Origin: an uncultured Christensenella sp.
GTDB taxonomy: Bacteria > Bacillota > Clostridia > Christensenellales > UBA1242
Length of the DNA stretch: 10,461 bases
Direction: 5' to 3'
Assembly: GCA_905212505.1 (NCBI GenBank)
Contig: CAJMEO010000009.1
Coordinates: 1 to 10,461 of the forward strand
Under the pieces are notes generated by a model. The model searched no databases. It worked only from the letters and a program-made list of their open reading frames with translations, and was not told the origin of the DNA. The position numbers and the translations under genes are program-made. Below are positions 1 through 6,068 of the stretch, in pieces; within the stretch, counting starts at the first letter, position 1; each line of letters begins with the position of its first letter.

Positions 1-484
1 CACATGGAATTGCAAAATAGAGAACTTGGATTATCCTGATTATATGATTTTTGATTTAGACCCCGATGAAAGTGTTTCAATTGAAAAGCTAAGAAAAGCC
101 ACAAAAATTGTAAAAAATTTTTTAAACAAATTAAAGTTAAAATGTTTTTTAAAAACAAGTGGCGGAAAAGGTTATCATGTTTATGCAAAAGTTGTAAATT
201 TAAGCACAAAAAAAGTTAGTTTGTTATCAAAGCAAATTGCATTTTTGCTTGAACAAAATTATCCCAACATTTTTGTTACTAACATGAGTAAAGAAAAAAG
301 AAAAGATAAAATTTTTATTGATTATTTAAGAAATAAAAAAGGCGCAACATGTGTTTGTGCTTATTCGTTAAGATTAAGGGAAGGCGCATCAATTTCTATG
401 CCGATATCTTGGAACAAACTTGACTTTATAAAGCCAAATGAAATTAACATAAAAAATTACAAAGATTTTTTTGATAATCATTAA
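1..484 (+). CDS. ligD: LigD-type primase/polymerase (PolDom), 3' part only
   Basis: This is the C-terminal part of an archaeo-eukaryotic primase-like polymerase domain, the polymerase module of the LigD repair system, which fills gaps during Ku-dependent non-homologous end joining in the cytoplasm. The reading frame is open to the left edge: codons from base 2 encode TWNCKIENLDYPDY, the usual run-up to the first catalytic motif. The gene therefore starts upstream, and the TTG at 26 is an internal Leu. All three family motifs are visible: the metal-binding DLDP (Asp codons at 53 and 59), SGGKGYH (158-178), and the third Asp in FIDYLRN (Asp codon at 320). The next stretch, CAYSLRLREGASISMPISW, is also typical. 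The stop at 482-484 follows a 7-T run at 466-472, and an open +1 frame continues to 569, so the annotated C-terminus may be wrong. Whether a ligase domain is fused upstream, as in Bacillus LigD, cannot be seen. Confidence 0.88.
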   Translation, partial: TWNCKIENLDYPDYMIFDLDPDESVSIEKLRKATKIVKNFLNKLKLKCFLKTSGGKGYHVYAKVVNLSTKKVSLLSKQIAFLLEQNYPNIFVTNMSKEKRKDKIFIDYLRNKKGATCVCAYSLRLREGASISMPISWNKLDFIKPNEINIKNYKDFFDNH

Positions 485-569
485 TTTGAATGACAAACTT
501 TTAAAAATAGAACAGCAAAAGGTTTTAGATTCAATGAAAAGACGTATTTTAAAACAATTTTATAGATAA
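466..569 (+). other. possible frameshifted C-terminal tail of the LigD-type gene
   Basis: If one T of the 7-T run at 466-472 is skipped or is a sequencing error, the LigD frame continues through about 29 further codons. These read as a basic, amphipathic tail containing KLLKIEQQKVLDSMKRR, and end at TAA 567-569, shortly before a terminator hairpin. The codon use and mixed residue content look more like coding sequence than the nearly pure A/T spacer that follows. A chance opening of this length is possible in DNA this AT-rich, so this is an inference and not a firm gene part. Confidence 0.4.
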
Positions 570-577
570 TTAAAATT

Positions 578-624
578 AAGCATTATAATTATTTGTTTTT
601 TAAACAAAATTTATGCTTTTTTTT
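578..624 (+). terminator. Rho-independent terminator after the LigD-type gene
   Basis: AAGCAT (578-583) pairs with ATGCTT (613-618), and an inner TTTGTTT/AAACAAA arm (592-598 with 602-608) closes on a 3-nt loop. The stem is interrupted in the middle and AT-rich. It is followed by an unbroken T run through 624. Its place between the polymerase gene and the next promoter fits a terminator. Confidence 0.6.
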
Positions 625-626
625 GA

Positions 627-655
627 TTGTTTAAAAAAATTTTTTATGATATAAT
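627..655 (+). promoter_or_regulatory. sigma-A-type promoter with extended -10, for the 662 gene
   Basis: A perfect extended -10, TGATATAAT (647-655), has TTGTTT (627-632) as a partial -35 at 17 bp spacing. Transcription would start about 6-8 nt after 655, at or next to the A of the ATG at 662. This leaves essentially no 5' leader. No Shine-Dalgarno sequence precedes the ATG. Confidence 0.65.
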
Positions 656-661
656 TAAAGC

Positions 662-3160
662 ATGACAAAGGTTCTAAAAAAAATTATTGTAAGTGTAGGT
701 ATTGTTCTGCTACTCACAGTTTTGGCTGGCGGAATTTATTTTTATAGTGTTAACACTGACATATTTTCACCAAACATAACAGTAACTTTTGATGCGGGCG
801 ATATTGAACTTTCAGATGCTGAGATAAAACTTAGAAAAGGCAATTGTGTTTCGCTTCCAACCCTCAATAAAGAAGGTTATGATTTTTTGGGTTGGTTTTG
901 TGGTGAAACAAAATGGGAAGAAAACACACCAATAAAATCAGACACAACTCTTGTTGCAAAATTTGCACCAAAAAAATATAAAATTACATTTGTTGTTGAT
1001 GGGGAGAAGATTTTTGTTGATGCTGATTATGATTCAATCCCAAGTTTCCCGGGCGGAATTCCAACAAAACAGCCAACAGAAACAACTCAATTTGATTTTG
1101 TAAGATTTTCACCCGAACTTGAAAAAGTTTCTGGCGAAGCAACATATACAGCAATTTTTGAAGAAGTTGTAAGAAAATTTAATGTAAAATTATCATCAAA
1201 TTATGAAAATTCTTGCATATTTGATTATCAAAATTTGGTTGATTATAACAATAGCACAACAATTTCATTAACTGAAAATGAAGGTTATAGTTTTGTTGAG
1301 TGGGAATATAGTGATGGAAGTTTATTTTCTAACAGCAAAACAATAACAATTTATAATGTTAAAGCCGACATTGAATTAATTGCTAAATTTGAATTAATTG
1401 AATATACAATTACATATCATTGTCCTGAAAACACTATCAACACAAATCCAACAAAATATTATGTTACTGATAATTCCGTTGAACTTGTTGATGCTTCTTT
1501 GGATGGGTTTATTTTTAAGGGCTGGTATACGCAAAGTGATGGGCAAGGCGAAAAGATAAGTGCAATCAATTTGTTTGTTGCAAAAAATTATTCTTCGCTT
1601 TATGTATATTTTACCCACACCGTAAGTGTTACATTTGTTGTTGACGATTTGTTGCTTCAAGATGATGTGCAAGAAGTTTTGATTGGAAATTCTGCCAGTG
1701 TTCCAACCATTGACACTTCAAAATATGGAATGAGCCCTTACAAAATCGTGGGGTGGTATGAAACTTCTGATTGCAGTTCAAAATTTGATTTTACAACCAA
1801 AATTTCAAGTGCGTTAACTTTGTATGGAAAGTGGCAATATATTTTGGATACTGGATTTTATGAATATTTTGATAAATTCAATAATGCAATAACAACAAAA
1901 AGTGTTCAAATTGACAGTGAAGAAGAATTTATAAAATACATAGATTTTGTTAAGTTTAAAAATGTTTTAAGTAGCAACTCAATTCAATTAAAATATGGAA
2001 CAAAATCAACAGACTATAAAATTCAATTTGAAACCAAAGCTGAACTTGATGATTATGTAAATTCAATGAAAGATAAAAGTGAATTTCCAAACACTGTTGT
2101 ACTGGGATATTCATATTCTAATTCTGTTATAACAGGCTTTTGTTTAACTTCAATTTATATGTCTGGCGACATTTCAAAAACTCAAGCAACTTTGAATGCC
2201 GACCCATCAAATAGTGGAACAAGTGAGCAGTATGAATTTGCGTTTTTGCAAAGTGTTACAAAACGAAGTGATGATTTTGATGATTTCAATATTAACAAAA
2301 TCAAACAAACAATAAGTGTTGAAACATCAAATCAACTTGTTTATGCCCTAGAGAAAGGGTTAAGACCAGTGCCTGTTAATGGGTCGAGTGCCGAACAAAT
2401 TTATAACAAAGCAAAGTCTGTTTTAAGAACAATATGCAATGATTCCATGACAGATTTTGAAAAAATTAAAGCAATTTATGATTGGTTGATATTAAATGTT
2501 CAATATGATAATTATGCATCTGAAGATAGCAATGTTTTGAATAGTTGGTATAAATATGATGCTTGGTATGCCGAAGGCGTGTTTAACAATCACAAAGCCG
2601 TTTGTGATGGCATTGCAAAAAGTTTGCTTATTTTGGCAAGAATTGAAAATATAGCCACAATTCGTGTTAATGGGCTTCATAATGGTTCAGGTCATGCTTG
2701 GAACAAAGTTTATATTGATGGTTATTGGTATGGAATTGATGCAACACATGGAAACCCAAATGTCAGCGGAGTTGAATTTTTAACTTATTCAAGTTTCTTG
2801 TTTAGCGACAGCTTTAAGCAACAATGCTGTGAATTTGAAATTAAAAACGGAACAGCAACACAAACAAGTGCTCTAAATGTTTATGAGAAAATAAGTCTTT
2901 CAAGTGGAAGTGTTTCGTTTGACCTTTACATTAACAGCCGTTTAGAACTAAACAGGATGGTTGCTTATGTGAAAGCTTATTCATCAAACGAAAGTTACTA
3001 TGAAGGAGCAACAAATCATAATTATTTTACTATTGAATTTGCGTTATCTTCAGACATTAAAATAGGCGAGGTGTGCACTTTGCTTGGCGTTAACACCTAT
3101 GTTTCATTCACCGCAAATGGAAATATTTCAGCGTATGGGGTGAAAATAAGTTTTAAATAA
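662..3160 (+). CDS. exported InlB-type repeat protein with transglutaminase-like domain
   Basis: An 832-residue envelope protein. Residues 1-7 are basic and residues 8-28 form one hydrophobic segment without a lipobox Cys, so it is a signal peptide or N-terminal anchor. Five beta-rich modules of the InlB B-repeat/Listeria-Bacteroides repeat kind follow at roughly 39-102, 106-166, 172-243, 247-318 and 320-392, with the recurrent hallmarks of a TF-V/TYH opening strand, a GY-F-GW core and a closing A-F or YGKW strand. Residues 393-560 are unrecognised. Residues 575-720 form a transglutaminase-like papain fold: Cys648 in AVCDG, His678 in GHAWN and Asp693 in YGIDATHGNP make a complete triad. Residues 740-832 look beta-rich and are unrecognised. 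There is no LPXTG motif or cell-wall anchor at the C-terminus. Such domains may act as cysteine peptidases or crosslinkers on surface protein or wall substrates; the actual substrate is unknown. Modules 2 and 5 share a 16-bp DNA identity (984-999 and 1629-1644), hinting at duplication. Confidence 0.88.
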   Translation: MTKVLKKIIVSVGIVLLLTVLAGGIYFYSVNTDIFSPNITVTFDAGDIELSDAEIKLRKGNCVSLPTLNKEGYDFLGWFCGETKWEENTPIKSDTTLVAKFAPKKYKITFVVDGEKIFVDADYDSIPSFPGGIPTKQPTETTQFDFVRFSPELEKVSGEATYTAIFEEVVRKFNVKLSSNYENSCIFDYQNLVDYNNSTTISLTENEGYSFVEWEYSDGSLFSNSKTITIYNVKADIELIAKFELIEYTITYHCPENTINTNPTKYYVTDNSVELVDASLDGFIFKGWYTQSDGQGEKISAINLFVAKNYSSLYVYFTHTVSVTFVVDDLLLQDDVQEVLIGNSASVPTIDTSKYGMSPYKIVGWYETSDCSSKFDFTTKISSALTLYGKWQYILDTGFYEYFDKFNNAITTKSVQIDSEEEFIKYIDFVKFKNVLSSNSIQLKYGTKSTDYKIQFETKAELDDYVNSMKDKSEFPNTVVLGYSYSNSVITGFCLTSIYMSGDISKTQATLNADPSNSGTSEQYEFAFLQSVTKRSDDFDDFNINKIKQTISVETSNQLVYALEKGLRPVPVNGSSAEQIYNKAKSVLRTICNDSMTDFEKIKAIYDWLILNVQYDNYASEDSNVLNSWYKYDAWYAEGVFNNHKAVCDGIAKSLLILARIENIATIRVNGLHNGSGHAWNKVYIDGYWYGIDATHGNPNVSGVEFLTYSSFLFSDSFKQQCCEFEIKNGTATQTSALNVYEKISLSSGSVSFDLYINSRLELNRMVAYVKAYSSNESYYEGATNHNYFTIEFALSSDIKIGEVCTLLGVNTYVSFTANGNISAYGVKISFK

Positions 3161-3239
3161 AATGTTTTATTAAAAAAATATTAAGCAAATTTAAAATTGT
3201 AAAGATTTTTAATTGAACTTATTACTAAATTAAATTTCT

Positions 3240-3278
3240 AAAAAATAAAAGATTGAAATTTCAATTTTTTATTTTTTT
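3240..3278 (+). terminator. Rho-independent terminator, possibly bidirectional, after the 662 gene
   Basis: Bases 3240-3258 and 3259-3277 are complementary over 19 positions with a single G-T wobble (3251/3266), centred on GAAATTTC. The top of the stem must open to give a loop of about 4 nt. An A-rich 5' arm and a T-rich 3' arm mean the hairpin could act on either strand. Only two G-C-class pairs are present, so its strength is uncertain. It lies about 80 nt after the stop of the 662 gene. Confidence 0.55.
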
Positions 3279-3298
3279 GTTTATTTTTAAAAAAAATA

Positions 3299-3327
3299 TT
3301 GACTATTCTGTGTTTGAATGATATCAT
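3299..3327 (+). promoter_or_regulatory. sigma-A-type promoter with extended -10, for the ABC operon at 3336
   Basis: TTGACT (3299-3304) and TATCAT (3322-3327) are separated by 17 bp, and TGA at 3319-3321 gives an extended -10. The predicted start of transcription, around 3334-3336, falls on or beside the ATG at 3336. No Shine-Dalgarno is present, so this mRNA also looks leaderless. Confidence 0.65.
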
Positions 3328-3335
3328 AAAAATAT

Positions 3336-4322
3336 ATGCCTATTATAAAATTTAATAATATTTCAAAAGATTTTAAAATTTCTATTCGTGAAAAAGGGGT
3401 TTGGGGTGCGATTAAAGGCTTGTTTAAACGCAAACATAAAATAATAAATGCCCTAAGTAATGTTAGTTTTGAAATTAATGAAGGTGATATTGTTGGTTAT
3501 ATTGGGCCAAATGGTGCAGGCAAATCAACAACAATCAAAATTATGAGTGGAATTTTAAATCCAACTTCGGGCGAATGTGAGATTGATGGCTATTGTCCAT
3601 CCAAAGACAGAAAAAAATATGTCAAAAACATTGGGGTTGTTTTTGGACAGCGTTCTCAACTTTGGTGGGATGTTCCTGTCATTGAAAGTTTTGACTTGTT
3701 AAAAGATATTTATAAAATTCCAAATGATAAATATAAAGAAAATTTGGAATTATTAACAAAAACCTTAAAATTAGAAGACCTTTTAAATCGCCCACTAAGG
3801 CAACTAAGTTTGGGGCAAAAAATGAAATGTGAACTTGCGGGAGCACTTTTGCACAAGCCTAAGATTTTGTTTTTGGATGAACCGACTATTGGTCTTGATG
3901 CTGTGACGAAACTGGCGGTTAGAGATTTTGTTAAATACATAAACAAAGAGTGGGGAACAACTGTTATTTTAACAACTCACGACATGAATGATATTGAAGC
4001 CTTAACGAACAAAATTATTTTGATTGGACGTGGCAAAATTTTGTATAATGGAAGTTTTAGTGCGATCAAAAACAAATATGGAAATGTGAAGACAATAAAC
4101 GTTCAATTTTCTCGTTCTTATGAAAACGTTGAACTTGAAGGATATATAGTTTTGGACCACAACCAAAACACAGCAAAATTTCAAAACATGGAAGAAACGG
4201 TTTTTCATGCAAAAGATTTTATTTCAAAAATAAGTGAAAAATATGATGTCGTTGATTTTTCTGTTGAGCCAATAAGTGTTGATGAAATTTTGGCAAAACT
4301 TTATCAAGATTATAATTTATAG
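3336..4322 (+). CDS. ABC-2 exporter ATPase, COG4586 type
   Basis: A 328-residue cytoplasmic ATPase that should energise the two permeases encoded just downstream. Visible motifs are Walker A GPNGAGKST (57-65), the Q-loop at Gln105 in VVFGQRSQLWWD, signature LSLGQ (157-161), Walker B ILFLDEP (177-183) and the switch His215 in ILTTHD. The QRSQLWWD string and the long insertion between the first strand and Walker A, with its KGVWGAIKGLFKRKHK basic stretch (about 20-35), are characteristic of the COG4586 'uncharacterised transport ATPase' group. Residues about 235-328 form the accessory C-terminal domain usual in this group. Characterised relatives include a cyanobacterial methyl viologen exporter; substrates of most members are unknown. 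The start is fixed by the family N-terminus (MPIIKFNNISKDF); no Shine-Dalgarno precedes it. The stop overlaps the next gene's ribosome-binding site. Confidence 0.93.
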   Translation: MPIIKFNNISKDFKISIREKGVWGAIKGLFKRKHKIINALSNVSFEINEGDIVGYIGPNGAGKSTTIKIMSGILNPTSGECEIDGYCPSKDRKKYVKNIGVVFGQRSQLWWDVPVIESFDLLKDIYKIPNDKYKENLELLTKTLKLEDLLNRPLRQLSLGQKMKCELAGALLHKPKILFLDEPTIGLDAVTKLAVRDFVKYINKEWGTTVILTTHDMNDIEALTNKIILIGRGKILYNGSFSAIKNKYGNVKTINVQFSRSYENVELEGYIVLDHNQNTAKFQNMEETVFHAKDFISKISEKYDVVDFSVEPISVDEILAKLYQDYNL

Positions 4323-4332
4323 GAGAAAAATG
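4321..4332 (+). promoter_or_regulatory. ribosome binding site that fixes the start at 4330
   Basis: AGGAG (4321-4325) overlaps the TAG stop of the ATPase gene (4320-4322) and lies 4 nt before the ATG at 4330. It selects this start over the in-frame ATG at 4276, which lies inside the ATPase gene and would add 18 poorly fitting residues. The overlap suggests translational coupling. Confidence 0.8.
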
Positions 4333-5127
4333 AGTTCTTATTTGGGTGTTTTTAAAATGCAATTTAAGGGTGAAATGCAATATCGTGCAAAAGCTTTGTC
4401 GGGCATTTTAACTCAATTTTTTTGGGGTATTATGTATATTTGCCTTTATTCTGCATTTATGCAAAATGGAGTTGTTAATGGGTTTAATTTATCTCAATTA
4501 ACAACATATGTTTGGCTTGGGCAAGCATTTTTTGCACTAAGGTTTGTTGGCATGGGAAAAAACGTGGCTGATGAAATAATTTCAGGTAATGTCTGCTATA
4601 AATTTGTTCGCCCGCTTAATGTTTACAACTTATGGTTTGCTGAATATACTGGCGAAAAATTGGCTTCAACAATGCTTCGGTTTTTGCCTATTTTGCTTGT
4701 TGCTTTTTTGTTGCCACAAGGTTTTTGCATGACATTGCCCGTAAGTTTTTTAGCGTTTATTTTGTTTTTAGTAAGTTTGATAATAGGGCTTTTAATAAGT
4801 GTTTCACTTTCAATGTTTGCGGTAAATTTGATTTTTAAAACCTTGTCGAGTAAGGGTTCGCTTGGAATTGTAACAACAATTTGTGGGCTTTTGGGCGGGG
4901 CATTTATTCCTCTTCCACTTCTTCCACAAAGCATTCAAAATGTTTTGAATTATCTTCCGTTTAGGTTTGTAAGTGACCTTCCGTTTAGAATTTATATGGG
5001 GAACATTCAAACAAATGAAGCATTAGTTTATATTGCAATATCTTTTGCTTGGCTTGTTGCTTTAATTTTGCTTGGAAAACTTTTATTGAAAAAATCTTTA
5101 AAAAAGACAATAATACAGGGAGGTTAA
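4330..5127 (+). CDS. ABC-2 type permease 1 (COG4587/COG3694-like)
   Basis: A 265-residue integral membrane protein, the first of two permeases in the exporter. About six hydrophobic segments are visible, near residues 27-44, 58-76, 112-130, 138-165, 176-197 and 232-252. After the second segment comes the conserved cytoplasmic stretch with IISGNVCYKFVRPLNVY (about 84-100), typical of this permease family and likely to contact the ATPase. The start at 4330 is chosen because it has a Shine-Dalgarno and the N-terminus (SSYLGVFKMQFKGEMQYRA) matches the family pattern of a short cytoplasmic amphipathic lead-in. The stop is one base before the ATG of permease 2. I cannot tell which of the two COGs fits better. 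Substrate unknown. Confidence 0.87.
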   Translation: MSSYLGVFKMQFKGEMQYRAKALSGILTQFFWGIMYICLYSAFMQNGVVNGFNLSQLTTYVWLGQAFFALRFVGMGKNVADEIISGNVCYKFVRPLNVYNLWFAEYTGEKLASTMLRFLPILLVAFLLPQGFCMTLPVSFLAFILFLVSLIIGLLISVSLSMFAVNLIFKTLSSKGSLGIVTTICGLLGGAFIPLPLLPQSIQNVLNYLPFRFVSDLPFRIYMGNIQTNEALVYIAISFAWLVALILLGKLLLKKSLKKTIIQGG

Positions 5128-5131
5128 TATG
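5117..5131 (+). promoter_or_regulatory. strong ribosome binding site for permease 2
   Basis: AGGGAGG (5117-5123) ends 5 nt before the ATG at 5129 and lies within the last codons of permease 1. It is the best Shine-Dalgarno match seen in the window and shows that the organism does use canonical initiation inside operons. Confidence 0.8.
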
Positions 5132-5905
5132 TATAGAAAATATGTAAGCATGCATCTTAAATCTTCTTTTGAATATAGGCTTAATATGCTCATGATTTCA
5201 TTTTCGCAAGTTTTTATTTCAATTGGCGAACTTTTAAGTGTTTATTTTTTGTTTAAACAGTTTAATAGTGTTGGCAGTTGGGGGTTTTATGAAACGGCTT
5301 TGATGTTTGGCGTTATAACAACTGTATTTTCTTTGGTTGAATGCTTTGGAAGGGGTTATGATTCATTTGCAATGCTTATCAAAAAGGGTGACCTAGACCG
5401 AATGCTTGTTAGACCTGTTAACATTCACAAACAAATTTTTGGAAGCAAAATTGAATTTGTAAAATTATCAAGAACAGTGCTTGGAATTATTGTGAGTGTC
5501 ATTGCACTTATAAATTTAAACATTAGTTGGGATTTTTGGAAAGTTTTAGTTTTGATTTTGACATTTGCTTGTGGTTGCTTTGTTGTTTTGGGTGTTTTTA
5601 TGATTGGCGCTGGAATTAGTATTTTTACTGTGGAAAATCTGGAATTTATAAATATTTTGACTGACGGAAGCAAAGAACTTGCCTTTTATCCAATAGATAT
5701 TTACAAAAAATGGCTAACACGGATTTTTACATTTATAATTCCAGTTGCTTGCTTTAATTATTTACCCCTATGTTTTTTAACTGGAAAGGGGAGTTTGTCG
5801 CCAATAATATATGGGCTATCTCCACTTTTCGGAATGTTGTTTTTTATTCCTTGTTTGTTAATTTTCAATGCATGTTTAAAAAAATATCAAAGCACAGGAA
5901 CTTAA
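5129..5905 (+). CDS. ABC-2 type permease 2 (COG3694-like)
   Basis: A 258-residue membrane protein and the second half of the permease heterodimer. Hydrophobic segments lie near residues 22-42, 57-72, 115-130, 138-168, 197-216 and 226-248. It carries a cytoplasmic stretch with KKGDLDRMLVRPVNIH (about 85-100), at the same residue positions as IISGNVCYKFVRPLN in permease 1, so the two are paralogues. The segment near 187-212, with YPIDIYKKWL followed by IIPVACFNYLP, is the typical C-terminal pattern of the COG3694 group. It is the last gene of the three-gene operon; a strong hairpin terminator starts 39 nt after its stop. Substrate unknown. Confidence 0.87.
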   Translation: MYRKYVSMHLKSSFEYRLNMLMISFSQVFISIGELLSVYFLFKQFNSVGSWGFYETALMFGVITTVFSLVECFGRGYDSFAMLIKKGDLDRMLVRPVNIHKQIFGSKIEFVKLSRTVLGIIVSVIALINLNISWDFWKVLVLILTFACGCFVVLGVFMIGAGISIFTVENLEFINILTDGSKELAFYPIDIYKKWLTRIFTFIIPVACFNYLPLCFLTGKGSLSPIIYGLSPLFGMLFFIPCLLIFNACLKKYQSTGT

Positions 5906-5943
5906 AATTTATAAAATTAAAAAATTGTTATCAGCATAAATAT

Positions 5944-5975
5944 AATCAACTAATGTGTGTAATTAGTTGATTTTT
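5944..5975 (+). terminator. Rho-independent terminator of the 3336-5905 operon
   Basis: A perfect 11-bp stem, AATCAACTAAT (5944-5954) with ATTAGTTGATT (5962-5972), closes on a 7-nt loop, GTGTGTA. It runs directly into a short T tract (5971-5975). This is the clearest terminator in the window. Confidence 0.8.
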
Positions 5976-6010
5976 AATTTGAAATTGGTATATAATAAAA
6001 TTGTTATAAT
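5967..6010 (+). promoter_or_regulatory. two overlapping candidate promoters for the 6069 operon
   Basis: Candidate 1 is TTGATT (5967-5972) and TATAAT (5991-5996) with an 18-bp spacer; its -35 lies inside the terminator stem of the preceding operon. Candidate 2 is an extended -10, TGTTATAAT (6002-6010), with only a poorly spaced -35 (TTGAAA at 5979-5984, 20 bp). Predicted starts near 6003 or 6017 give a leader of about 50-66 nt, unlike the two leaderless-looking genes upstream. Confidence 0.5.
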
Positions 6011-6068
6011 ATGTTTAATAACGTAAATTTTTGTAAATAAAGGAAAGTGCAAGGCACAACATTTTTAA

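Noticed and set aside
26..28. TTG at 26 as the start of the polymerase gene
   Set aside because: The frame is open to the left edge and the upstream codons match the family sequence just before the DLDP motif, so the gene begins outside the window.
4276..4329. ATG at 4276 as the start of permease 1
   Set aside because: It lies inside the ATPase gene without a Shine-Dalgarno; AGGAG at 4321-4325 precedes the in-frame ATG at 4330.
5770..5970. 66-codon + strand ORF overlapping the end of permease 2
   Set aside because: It is mostly a shifted frame of permease 2, has no Shine-Dalgarno, and runs through the terminator hairpin.
5944..5972. Inverted repeat as a repressor operator
   Set aside because: The perfect stem with a 7-nt loop followed at once by T residues after an operon end is better explained as a terminator, although overlap with a -35 element is possible.
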